64,000 nucleotides of DNA from Ramlibacter tataouinensis (GTDB lineage Bacteria; Pseudomonadota; Gammaproteobacteria; Burkholderiales; Burkholderiaceae_C), in contig DIZF01000060.1 of the NCBI GenBank assembly GCA_002427815.1, positions 1-64,000 of the forward strand, read 5' to 3'. Position numbers and translations under genes: made by a program. Below the pieces are notes generated by a model that worked only from the letters and a program-made list of their open reading frames with translations, did no database searches and was not told the origin of the DNA. How positions within the stretch are numbered: position 1 is the stretch's first letter; the number at the start of each line of letters is the position of its first letter. Positions 52,286-59,569 of the stretch are shown in pieces.

Positions 52286-52825
52286 CTATTTCACGTAGAT
52301 GCGGCCGACCATCGTGTGATGGTTGATGCCGCAGTATTCGTTGCAGACGATCGAGTACGTGCCCGACTGGTTCGGTGTCACCTTGACCACATGCTCGTAG
52401 CCCGGCACCACCTGGATGTTGATGTTGCTCGGCTGCAGCGAGAAGCCGTGGTTGTAGTCCATCGAGGTCAGGTGCAGCTTGTAGGTCTTGTCCTTTTCCA
52501 GCTGCAGGATCGGCCACCAGGCCCACAGGCGAGCCACCAGGTAGACGTCGCTGCCTTCGGGCGGCGCGACCACCGGGATCTTCTGGTCGGTCTCGGTGCG
52601 GATCGTGTACTTGTCCACCACCGCCTGCGCCTTGGCCGAGAACTGGTCGGGGGTGGTCTTGTAGGTCTCGGTCGAGAGGTTCTGGCGGCCGTAGGCGTGC
52701 CAGTAGATCATCATGAAGAACATCACCATGCACCAGATGAAGGCGATGGCGATCCAGGTGCCCTCGACGCGGTCGACGGGGTGTTTCCACCACAGCCGTT
52801 CCGCCGGCGGAAGGATTGCGCTCAT
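52286..52825 (-). CDS. CuA-containing subunit II of the heme-copper enzyme
   Basis: A 179-residue protein with one N-terminal helix (about residues 24-42) and a cupredoxin domain. All CuA ligands are present: H126 in MDYNHGFSL, C161, C165, H169 and M172 in CNEYCGINHHTM. It receives electrons from a c-type cytochrome or cupredoxin and passes them to subunit I. ba3-like in size. AGGAG precedes the ATG. Confidence 0.93.
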   Translation of the reverse strand: MSAILPPAERLWWKHPVDRVEGTWIAIAFIWCMVMFFMMIYWHAYGRQNLSTETYKTTPDQFSAKAQAVVDKYTIRTETDQKIPVVAPPEGSDVYLVARLWAWWPILQLEKDKTYKLHLTSMDYNHGFSLQPSNINIQVVPGYEHVVKVTPNQSGTYSIVCNEYCGINHHTMVGRIYVK

Positions 52826-52836
52826 GAGGTGCTCCT

Positions 52837-52992
52837 TTACCTGGCCAGGGGAATCGTGAGGATGTCGATGACACCCCACAGCGTGTACACCAGCATCGGG
52901 ATCAGCACCCCGAGGAACAGCAGCAGGAACGGGTTGTCCAGGAGCTGCTGCACCAGGGGCACTTTGCCGGTCTCATCGTCGTAGTTGCTCAT
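52837..52992 (-). CDS. small single-helix oxidase subunit (CoxIIa-like)
   Basis: A 51-residue protein with one transmembrane helix (PFLLLFLGVLIPMLVYTLWGVIDIL), similar in kind to the tiny subunit IIa of ba3 oxidases. GAGGAG lies upstream of the ATG. It is the promoter-proximal gene of the nine-gene operon. Expected to help assemble or stabilise subunits I and II. Confidence 0.75.
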   Translation of the reverse strand: MSNYDDETGKVPLVQQLLDNPFLLLFLGVLIPMLVYTLWGVIDILTIPLAR

Positions 52993-53057
52993 GAATGTCT
53001 CCTCTTTGTTAACGGGGCCGATGGAGCGGATCGTGGCTACACCTTGCGAGCCCGACT

Positions 53058-53071
53058 TTGATCTGGCGCAA
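53058..53071. promoter_or_regulatory. FNR-like box in the cox/ctaA divergent promoter
   Basis: TTGAT-ctgg-CGCAA matches the FNR consensus at 8 of 10 positions. It lies between the divergent starts at 52992 and 53137 and could serve either direction. Three bases separate it from the NsrR-like palindrome on its right. Confidence 0.55.
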
Positions 53072-53073
53072 AT

Positions 53074-53094
53074 AGGTGCATTGCAAATACAGCT
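53074..53094. promoter_or_regulatory. NsrR-like palindrome in the cox/ctaA divergent promoter
   Basis: AGGTGCATT-gca-AATACAGCT is a 21-bp imperfect palindrome (one extra mismatch in the right arm) of the AAGNTGYATT/AATRCANCTT type recognised by NsrR. It shares 19 of 21 bases with the site at 54585-54605 upstream of the NO reductase unit. Confidence 0.65.
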
Positions 53095-53136
53095 TATGGG
53101 GAAAACCCGGCCCGTGGCGCGGCTAGCATCCGCAAC

Positions 53137-54138
53137 ATGTCTGGAATCGACCGGCGAATACCCGCACTGAGAAAGATGGCATTGCTGTGTGCCGCGCTGA
53201 TCCTGGCCATCACCAGCCTGAGCGCTTTCATCCGCTTGTCCCGCGCGGGGCTCGGCTGTGAGCCCTGGCCGCAGTGCTACGGGCAGAGCCTGCGCGAGAT
53301 GCCACAAGGAACAGCGCAGCCGGTGGCGGGGCTCGTGGCGGCCGCGCGTCTCGCGCATCGCGCGGTCGCGGTGGCGGCGCTGCTGCTGATCATCATGATG
53401 GTGATGACCACACTGGCGTCAGTGCCGATGCTGTGGCAGGAGGGGCGCATGGCCCTGGGCCTGCTGGCGCTGGCGCTGTTCCTGGCAATTCTGGGCCGAT
53501 GGACTGCTGACGCGCGCGTGCCGGCGGTGGTGCTGGCAAACCTTCTGGCGGGCTTCGCGATGTTCGCCCTGAGTTGCCGGCTGGTGCGCTCGACGTCGGT
53601 GCGGCCGGCCGCCCTGCCTGTGCCACAGGGGTGGATCTGGTTGGCCGGTGCGGTGCTGGTGGCGCAGATTGCATTGGGCGGCCTGGTCAGCGCCGGCCAC
53701 GCCGGCCTCAGCTGCCCTGAGCTCACCCGCTGCGATCCGTCTGTTGGCACGTGGCAGGCCCTGAATCCGTGGCATGCGCCGGTATTCGACAGCGCCGACC
53801 CGACCAATCCCGCCGGCGCACTCGTGCACTTCGTGCATCGCGCGGGCAGCCTGCTGGTCCTGGCCGTGCTGTTGCCGCTCGGCGCAGCGGCGTGGCGCCG
53901 CGGGCACCGCGGCGGCGCGGTGCTGGTGCTGCTGCTGGGGACCCAGGCGGCGCTGGGCGTACTGCTGGTTCTCGGCGCCCTGCCTTTGCCATTGGCCTTG
54001 GCGCACAACGTGGCGGCCGCGCTGCTGTTGGCCGTACTGGTGAGTCTGGCGGGTAGGTGGCGCGGTAGCGGCGGTGCGCCGGGTGCAACGAATCAGGAAA
54101 AGGTCAGCGGCTCGCCAGTCGGGCCGAGCGCGAGGTAA
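53137..54138 (+). CDS. ctaA: CtaA/Cox15 heme A synthase
   Basis: A 333-residue, eight-helix protein. It converts heme O to heme A. Heme-binding and family segments: TSLSAFIRLSRAGLGCEPWPQCYGQ, RLAHRAVA, GGLVSAGHAGLSCPELT and FVHRAGSLLVLAVLLPL, with LAHNVAAALLL near the end. Divergent from the cox-type operon with shared FNR/NsrR-like sites. Its 3' end overlaps the convergent gene at 54093 by 46 bases. Confidence 0.92.
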   Translation: MSGIDRRIPALRKMALLCAALILAITSLSAFIRLSRAGLGCEPWPQCYGQSLREMPQGTAQPVAGLVAAARLAHRAVAVAALLLIIMMVMTTLASVPMLWQEGRMALGLLALALFLAILGRWTADARVPAVVLANLLAGFAMFALSCRLVRSTSVRPAALPVPQGWIWLAGAVLVAQIALGGLVSAGHAGLSCPELTRCDPSVGTWQALNPWHAPVFDSADPTNPAGALVHFVHRAGSLLVLAVLLPLGAAAWRRGHRGGAVLVLLLGTQAALGVLLVLGALPLPLALAHNVAAALLLAVLVSLAGRWRGSGGAPGATNQEKVSGSPVGPSAR

Positions 54139-54500
54139 CCGCGAAAGCGGCCCAGGCGCACGTTTTCCACCATCGCCTCCAGCGCGCTGTCGATCCGTTG
54201 CGCTGAAGGCGGCCGGCTACCCTGGCCCGGCAGGCCGGCAATGAAGACCACGTGCCAGGGCGGGCTCGCGCTGCGCGATTCCGCCACCAGCGCCTCGAAA
54301 GTGGTGAGATCGGCCGGCGCCTTGTCGACGCAGGCCAGTGGCGCCAGGGCGCCACCCTGGCCGGCGTCGAAGCGCTCGCGCTGCGCTGCGCTGGCAGCGT
54401 CGGGCAGTTCGGCCGCTGCGAACACGAACAGCAGTCGCTGCGGTTCCGGCTGGGCAACGGCTGCCTGGAGCAACTGTTCGAAATGGCTTGGCGTGGTCAT
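54093..54500 (-). CDS. small conserved protein (often annotated 'ribonucleotide reductase subunit alpha')
   Basis: A 135-residue cytoplasmic protein (HFEQLLQAAVAQPEPQRLLFVFAAAELP, ADLTTFEALVAESR, WHVVFIAGLPGQ). Homologues in beta-proteobacteria carry a ribonucleotide reductase label that the sequence does not support: it is far too small and has no catalytic Cys set. Function unknown. Convergent with ctaA, with overlapping 3' ends. Confidence 0.7.
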   Translation of the reverse strand: MTTPSHFEQLLQAAVAQPEPQRLLFVFAAAELPDAASAAQRERFDAGQGGALAPLACVDKAPADLTTFEALVAESRSASPPWHVVFIAGLPGQGSRPPSAQRIDSALEAMVENVRLGRFRGYLALGPTGEPLTFS

Positions 54501-54542
54501 GGGCCGAATTATCACGCGCGCGAAAGCGGGCGCGCCCCGCTC

Positions 54543-54556
54543 TTGATCCAGATCAA
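54543..54556. promoter_or_regulatory. FNR/DNR box upstream of the NO reductase unit
   Basis: TTGAT-ccag-ATCAA is a perfect match to the FNR-family consensus. A TAGCAT -10-like hexamer at 54579-54584 sits where expected for a class II activated promoter reading rightward. Confidence 0.75.
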
Positions 54557-54584
54557 CAGTCTTTGGAGTGCCTCTGGATAGCAT

Positions 54585-54605
54585 AGGTGCATTGGAAATA
54601 CACCT
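54585..54605. promoter_or_regulatory. NsrR-like operator upstream of the NO reductase unit
   Basis: AGGTGCATT-gga-AATACACCT is a near-perfect palindrome of NsrR type. It lies around the predicted transcription start, a repressing position, and nsrR is encoded downstream in the same gene set. Confidence 0.75.
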
Positions 54606-54634
54606 TATAAATCCACCTCACCCACGGAGCCTCC

Positions 54635-54928
54635 ATGACAACTTCCACCGCCCATGCCCGGATCGACGTGCGCCAGCTCGCCTGCGAGCAGCGTTTCTCG
54701 CTGATCTTCGCCACCTTCGGCAGCCTGCCGGCCGGCAAGTCCATGGAGCTGATCAACGACCACGATCCCAAGCCGCTGCGCAACGTGTTCGACGCCAAGC
54801 ACCCGGGCAGCTATGCCTGGGACTATCTGGAGCAGGGCCCGGACGTCTGGCGCGTGGCCATCAGCAAGACCCAGGCCGCCAAGGGCCATGGCGATGGCCA
54901 GTGCTGCGGATCGTGCGGCGGACAGTAA
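54635..54928 (+). CDS. DUF2249 protein with Cys-rich tail
   Basis: A 97-residue protein of the DUF2249 type: LPAGKSMELINDHDPKPL is the family core with the NDHDP motif, followed by a C-terminal tail GQCCGSCGG with three Cys that might bind metal or iron-sulfur. It is the first gene behind the FNR/NsrR promoter and directly precedes norB. DUF2249 proteins recur beside NO-handling genes; function unknown. Confidence 0.85.
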   Translation: MTTSTAHARIDVRQLACEQRFSLIFATFGSLPAGKSMELINDHDPKPLRNVFDAKHPGSYAWDYLEQGPDVWRVAISKTQAAKGHGDGQCCGSCGGQ

Positions 54929-54965
54929 CCCCATTCCCGGACACTATTTTTCAGGAAAGAAAGCG

Positions 54966-57242
54966 ATGAAAAACAATAACAGGCTCTGGCGCTGGCTGGG
55001 CCTCATCTTCGTGCTCTCGTTCGGAGCGCTCGGCTACCTCGGCTGGCAGATCTATCTGACGGCGCCCCCGATTCCCAAGGCCGTCGTGTCCACCACCGGC
55101 GAGGTGGTCTTCACCGGCGAGCAGGTCCAGAGGGGCCAGCGGGTCTGGCTGTCCAGCGGCGGCCAGCAGCAAGGCAGCGTCTGGGGCCACGGCGCCTACG
55201 TGGCGCCGGACTGGTCGGCCGACTGGCTGCACCGCGAGGCGCTGGCCCTGCAGGCTATCCGCACCCGGGAACTGCGCAAGGCCCAGTCCGCCCTGACGGC
55301 GGCGGACCGCGGCGCGATCGATGGGGCGCTCAAGGAAGAAATGCGGCGCAACACCTATGACGAGGCCAGTGGCACCGTCACGGTATCGCCCGAGCGCGCA
55401 CAGGCGATCCGCGAAGTGGCAAGCCACTACGACGGCCTGTTCGGCAGCAATGCGTCACTCGACGAGCTGCGCGAGCAATACGCCATGACCGAGGACACGG
55501 TGAGCGACCGGGCCGACCGCCAGGCGCTCACGGCCTTCTTCTTCTGGACCTCGTGGGCCGCGGCCACCGACCGTCCGGGAGAAACCGATCTTTCCTACAC
55601 CAGCAACTGGCCGCACGAGCCGCTGGTAGGCAACACGATGACGGGCAGCGCGGCCATGTGGTCGATGGTGAGCATCGTTCTGCTGCTCGCCGGCATCGCC
55701 GGCATGCTGTGGTTCCACGGCGGCCAGCAGCACCAGGCCGAGGCCCAGCCGCCCAAGGCCGACCCGCTTCTCGATGCGAAGGCCACGCCTTCGATGAAGG
55801 CCACGCGCAAGTACTTCTTCGCCGTGATCGGCCTGATGCTGCTGCAGATCGGCATGGGCGCCATCACCGCGCACTACGCCGTGGAAGGGCAGTCCTTCTT
55901 CGGCATTCCGCTGGCGCAGGTGCTGCCTTATGTGATCAGCCGCACCGTGCACACCCAGATCGGCATCTTCTGGATCGCCACCGCGTGGCTTGCGACCGGC
56001 CTGTACATCGCGCCGCTGCTCTCGGGACGTGAGCCCAAGCTGCAGAAGCTCGGCGTCGACGTGCTGTTCTGGGCGCTGATCGCGATCGTGGTCGGTTCCA
56101 CGGCCACCGGCTGGCTGGGTACGCTGCAACATCTGGGACCCAATTTCAGCTTCTGGGTCGGCAACCAGGGCCTCGAGTACACGAGCATGGGTCGCGTCTG
56201 GCAGATCCTGCTGTTCGTCGGCCTGCTGTTCTGGGTGTTCCTGCTGGGCCGTGCCCTGTGGCCCGCGCTCAAGCGCCCTTCGGAAAGCCGCGGCCTGATC
56301 GCGATGGTTTTCCTGTCGGCCACCTGCATCGGCGGCTTCTACTCGACCTCGCTGGTCTGGGGCCAGAACACACACTATTCGATGATCGAGTACTGGCGCT
56401 GGTGGCTGGTGCACCTGTGGGTCGAGGGCTTCTTCGAAGTGTTCGCCACCGCAGTGGTTGCGCTGATCTTCACCCGCCTGGGTTTGGTGCGCGCCGAAAG
56501 CGCCAACCGTGCCATCGTCGCGGAAACCATCGTCTTCCTGTTCGGCGGCATTCTCGGCACGCTGCACCACCTGTACTTCACCGGCACGCCGACCTCCATC
56601 ATCGCCGTGGGTGCCGTGTTCTCGGCGCTCGAAGTCGTGCCGTTGACGCTGATCGGCCTGGAGGCGCTGCAGACCTATCGCCGGTCGCAGTCGCTGCCCT
56701 GGCTGGGCGCCTACAAGTGGGTGGTCATGTGCTTTGTCGCCGTGGGCTTCTGGAACACCGTCGGCGCCGGCCTGCTGGGCTTCGCCATCAACCCGCCGGC
56801 CTCGCTGTACTACGTGCAGGGCCTGAACATGACGGCCGCTCACGGGCACGCTGCGCTGTTCGGGGTCTACGGGATGCTGGGCATCGGCCTGATGCTGTTC
56901 TGCCTGCGCGGCCTGTATGCGCGCAATCTGCATGCCGACAGCCTGCTCAAGCCCGCCTTCTGGGGCATGAACATCGGGCTGGCCATGATGGTGTTCCTGT
57001 CGCTGCTGCCGGCCGGCGTCTACCAGGCCTGGGCCAGCGTGAGCAAGGGCCTCTGGTATGCCCGCTCGGCTGAGATCATCCACTCGAAGGTGATGGAGAC
57101 GCTGGTGTGGATGCGCGTTCCCGGCGACATCGTGTTCGCCATCGGTGCGCTGTTCCTGGCGCTCTATGCCCTGCGTCTGCTGCGCCGCCCCGGAACGCAG
57201 CTCACACCGGGCCTGGCCATGCTGGCCGGTGCGAAATCCTGA
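54966..57242 (+). CDS. norB: quinol-dependent nitric oxide reductase (qNOR)
   Basis: A 758-residue single-subunit NO reductase reducing NO to N2O with quinol. An N-terminal helix is followed by a periplasmic domain (about residues 40-225), then about 12 helices. Hallmarks are the helix with VHTQIGIFW, WWLVHLWVEGFFEVFATA (FeB His and conserved Glu), LGTLHHLYFTGTP and AAHGHAALFGVYGM. The length is that of qNOR, longer than cNorB, which fits quinol use. Start ATG follows GAAAG. Confidence 0.96.
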   Translation: MKNNNRLWRWLGLIFVLSFGALGYLGWQIYLTAPPIPKAVVSTTGEVVFTGEQVQRGQRVWLSSGGQQQGSVWGHGAYVAPDWSADWLHREALALQAIRTRELRKAQSALTAADRGAIDGALKEEMRRNTYDEASGTVTVSPERAQAIREVASHYDGLFGSNASLDELREQYAMTEDTVSDRADRQALTAFFFWTSWAAATDRPGETDLSYTSNWPHEPLVGNTMTGSAAMWSMVSIVLLLAGIAGMLWFHGGQQHQAEAQPPKADPLLDAKATPSMKATRKYFFAVIGLMLLQIGMGAITAHYAVEGQSFFGIPLAQVLPYVISRTVHTQIGIFWIATAWLATGLYIAPLLSGREPKLQKLGVDVLFWALIAIVVGSTATGWLGTLQHLGPNFSFWVGNQGLEYTSMGRVWQILLFVGLLFWVFLLGRALWPALKRPSESRGLIAMVFLSATCIGGFYSTSLVWGQNTHYSMIEYWRWWLVHLWVEGFFEVFATAVVALIFTRLGLVRAESANRAIVAETIVFLFGGILGTLHHLYFTGTPTSIIAVGAVFSALEVVPLTLIGLEALQTYRRSQSLPWLGAYKWVVMCFVAVGFWNTVGAGLLGFAINPPASLYYVQGLNMTAAHGHAALFGVYGMLGIGLMLFCLRGLYARNLHADSLLKPAFWGMNIGLAMMVFLSLLPAGVYQAWASVSKGLWYARSAEIIHSKVMETLVWMRVPGDIVFAIGALFLALYALRLLRRPGTQLTPGLAMLAGAKS

Positions 57243-57253
57243 TCGACGCGGCA

Positions 57254-57280
57254 GGGCCGGCCCGGTGGCCGGCCCCTTTA
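57254..57280 (+). terminator. intrinsic terminator-like hairpin after norB
   Basis: GGGCCGGCC-cggt-GGCCGGCCC is a perfect 9-bp stem with a 4-base loop, followed by CTTTACTTT. It begins 12 bases after the norB stop and could reduce transcription of the downstream nsrR genes. Confidence 0.65.
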
Positions 57281-57311
57281 CTTTGGAAGACAATCACCGG
57301 AGCCTTGTGCA

Positions 57312-57566
57312 ATGAACATTCCTATCCTCGATACCAGTACCGTGCATCCCTTCGACGCCCGCGGCGTGGCCAAGCGCTTCCGCCACGCGGCGATCTTCGG
57401 GGCGCTGCAAAGCCTGAACGCCGGCGAGACCATGCGCTTCGTCAATGACCACGATCCCTTGCCGCTGCTCGCGCAACTGCAGCAAGCCTTCGGCGAGGGC
57501 CTGGGCATCAACTACGTGCGACGCGAACCCGGCGAAATCGTGATCGATTTCCAGGTGCTCGGCTGA
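57312..57566 (+). CDS. DUF2249 protein (second copy)
   Basis: An 84-residue DUF2249 domain protein: TVHPFDARGVAKRFRHAAIFGALQSL, then MRFVNDHDPLPLLAQL with the shared NDHDP motif, and GINYVRREPGEIVIDF. Unlike the copy at 54635 it lacks the Cys-rich tail. It lies between the norB terminator and nsrR. Function unknown. Confidence 0.85.
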   Translation: MNIPILDTSTVHPFDARGVAKRFRHAAIFGALQSLNAGETMRFVNDHDPLPLLAQLQQAFGEGLGINYVRREPGEIVIDFQVLG

Positions 57567-57588
57567 ACACGGCAACACCCTCTCTTCC

Positions 57589-58059
57589 ATGAAACTCACC
57601 GCCTTTACCGACTACAGCCTGCGCGTGCTGATCTATCTGGCCGCGCAACCCAAGCGCCGGGCGACGATCGCGGAGATCGCGGCGACGTTCGATGTGTCGG
57701 AAAACCATCTGACCAAGGTCGCGCATTGCCTGGGCAAGGGCGGGTGGCTGGCGAACGTGCGCGGCAAGGGCGGCGGGCTGGAACTGGCAATGCCGCCTGA
57801 ACTCGTCGGGGTCGGCCGAGTGGTGCGCGAAACCGAGGGCGTCGCCATGCTGGCCGAGTGTTTCGGCGACGAGGGCAACAATTGCTCCATCGCCAGCATC
57901 TGCCGGCTGCGGGGCGTGCTCGGCGAAGCCGCGAGAGCCTTCTATGCGGTACTGGACCGCTACACCCTGGCCGACCTGGTCCACAACCGGCATTCGCTGG
58001 CCAAGGTTCTGTTCACGGAGCGACCGGTCGCCGCACCGGCTTCCAGGAGGGCGGCATGA
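57589..58059 (+). CDS. nsrR: NsrR, Rrf2-family nitric-oxide-sensing repressor
   Basis: A 156-residue Rrf2-type regulator with a winged helix (MKLTAFTDYSLRVLIYLA, SENHLTKVAHCLGKGGWL) and three Cys at 91, 99 and 105 (CFGDEGNNCSIASIC) matching the [2Fe-2S]/[4Fe-4S] ligand set of NsrR. NO destroys the cluster and relieves repression. Its likely sites are 54585-54605 and 53074-53094. Overlaps the next gene by ATGA. Confidence 0.92.
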   Translation: MKLTAFTDYSLRVLIYLAAQPKRRATIAEIAATFDVSENHLTKVAHCLGKGGWLANVRGKGGGLELAMPPELVGVGRVVRETEGVAMLAECFGDEGNNCSIASICRLRGVLGEAARAFYAVLDRYTLADLVHNRHSLAKVLFTERPVAAPASRRAA

Positions 58060-58427
58060 AGACACTCGACGACTTTGCCAACGAGGATCCGATGGAGCCC
58101 AAGCCGCCGTATGCCTACGAAGGTCCGGAAGCCCTGCGCCAGCCCATCTTCGACGCCCTCACCAAGGTGGTGGATCCGGAGGTGGCGATGAGCATTGTCG
58201 ACGTCGGGCTGATCTATGGCGTCGAAGTGACCGCCGAGAAGGTGCATGTGTTGATCACCATGACCTCCGCGGCCTGCCCGGTGACCGATCTCATCGTGGA
58301 GGAAGTCGAAACCGAACTGGATCGCATCGCGCCGCCCGAGTTGCTGGTGCACGTCGAACTGGCCTGGGATCCGCCATGGACCATGGAGCGGATGAGCCAG
58401 CGGGCCCGGCGTTTCATGGGCTGGTGA
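58056..58427 (+). CDS. DUF59/MIP18-family iron-sulfur maturation protein
   Basis: A 123-residue protein with the DUF59 (SufT/PaaD-like) pattern IFDALTKVVDPEVAMSIVDVGLIYGVEV and the TSAACPVTDLIVEEVE segment containing the conserved Cys. This family assists Fe-S cluster assembly or repair. Coupled to nsrR upstream (ATGA) and to a membrane protein downstream (TGATG), it may repair clusters damaged by NO. Confidence 0.88.
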   Translation: MKTLDDFANEDPMEPKPPYAYEGPEALRQPIFDALTKVVDPEVAMSIVDVGLIYGVEVTAEKVHVLITMTSAACPVTDLIVEEVETELDRIAPPELLVHVELAWDPPWTMERMSQRARRFMGW

Positions 58428-59569
58428 TGCCGCGTCCCCCGGTTCGCGCTCAACGCGGCTCTTCGGTCGCGGGGATCGCAGCGCGGCCGGTTTTCCTGGT
58501 GCTGGTTGCCCTCTCGTTGCTCACCGGCATCGCGGGCGGCCTGTTGCGCCTAGGGGTCGTGCTTCCGGCCACCCAGAACGCCAACTGGCTGGGCCAGGCG
58601 GCCCTGGTCCATGCGGCACTGATGATCTGCGGCTTTCTGGGCACCGTGATCGGTCTCGAGCGCGCGGTTGCCGTCAAGTTGCGCGCGGCCTTCCTGGGAC
58701 CGCTGGCGTCGAGCCTGGGCGGGTTGTGCCTGTTGTCCGGTCAGGCCGGCATCGGCGCCTGGCTGATCGCCGCGGCCTCGGTGGTCTTCACCGGGGTGAA
58801 CATCGTGGTCGTGCGCCGGCAGTCGGCATCGCACACCTGGCTGCTGCTGGCCGGCGCGTTCGCCTGGCTCGTCGGCAACCTGTTGTTCGCGGCGGGGCAG
58901 GGCATTGGTGCGACGCTGCCGTGGTGGTTCGGTTTCCTGGTCATGACGATCGCCGCCGAGCGGCTGGAAATGACCCGCTTGATGCGGCGCCGCCCCGCCG
59001 CCCCGATGCTGCTGCTCGCGGTTCTCGCGGCCATGCTGACGGGTGCCGCCTCATCGTTTGTTTCGCTGCGGCTGGGCGGGGTGCTTTACGGCGTATCCCT
59101 GGTGCTGCTGGCGCTGTGGCTGATCACGTTCGACATCGCGCGCCGGACCGTGTTCGCACAAGGGCTCAGCCGCTACATGGCGGTGTGCCTGCTCAGCGGC
59201 TACGTGTGGCTGGCCGTGGCCGGCGCAGCCTGGGCCGCCACGGCGCTGGGCCTGCCGTGGCGCGACGCGGCGCTGCACGCGCTGGGTCTGGGCTTCATCT
59301 TCAGCATGATCATGGGCCACGGGCCGGTCATCCTGCCCGCCATCGCGCGGGTCAAGCTGCAGTTCGGCTGGTTCTTCTATGTTCCCCTGGCGGCGCTGCA
59401 CCTGTCGCTGGCGCTGCGCCTGGGCTGGGGCGCCGTCGACGCGGCGCAACGCGTCACCGGCGCAACCCTCAACGCCGCATCGATCGCATTGTTCGCCGCC
59501 ACGGTGGTCGGCGCCGCGATCGTCTGGCGGATTCAACACGGCGCCGAGGGCGCCAGGAAGAGCACGTGA
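58427..59569 (+). CDS. multi-spanning membrane protein, NnrS-associated
   Basis: A 380-residue protein with about 11 predicted helices. HAALMICGFLGTVIGLERAVA and ALGLGFIFSMIMGHGPVILPAIARV are the most distinctive segments, with His residues in HAALM and MGHGPV that could bind heme or copper. Its size and helix pattern recall NnrS, but I cannot assign it to that family. It is coupled at both ends to NO-response genes (TGATG with the DUF59 gene, and TGATG with nnrS). Confidence 0.75.
   Translation: MPRPPVRAQRGSSVAGIAARPVFLVLVALSLLTGIAGGLLRLGVVLPATQNANWLGQAALVHAALMICGFLGTVIGLERAVAVKLRAAFLGPLASSLGGLCLLSGQAGIGAWLIAAASVVFTGVNIVVVRRQSASHTWLLLAGAFAWLVGNLLFAAGQGIGATLPWWFGFLVMTIAAERLEMTRLMRRRPAAPMLLLAVLAAMLTGAASSFVSLRLGGVLYGVSLVLLALWLITFDIARRTVFAQGLSRYMAVCLLSGYVWLAVAGAAWAATALGLPWRDAALHALGLGFIFSMIMGHGPVILPAIARVKLQFGWFFYVPLAALHLSLALRLGWGAVDAAQRVTGATLNAASIALFAATVVGAAIVWRIQHGAEGARKST

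Noticed and set aside
54093..54500. Ribonucleotide reductase alpha subunit function
   Set aside because: The familiar label for this family is not supported by size or catalytic residues.
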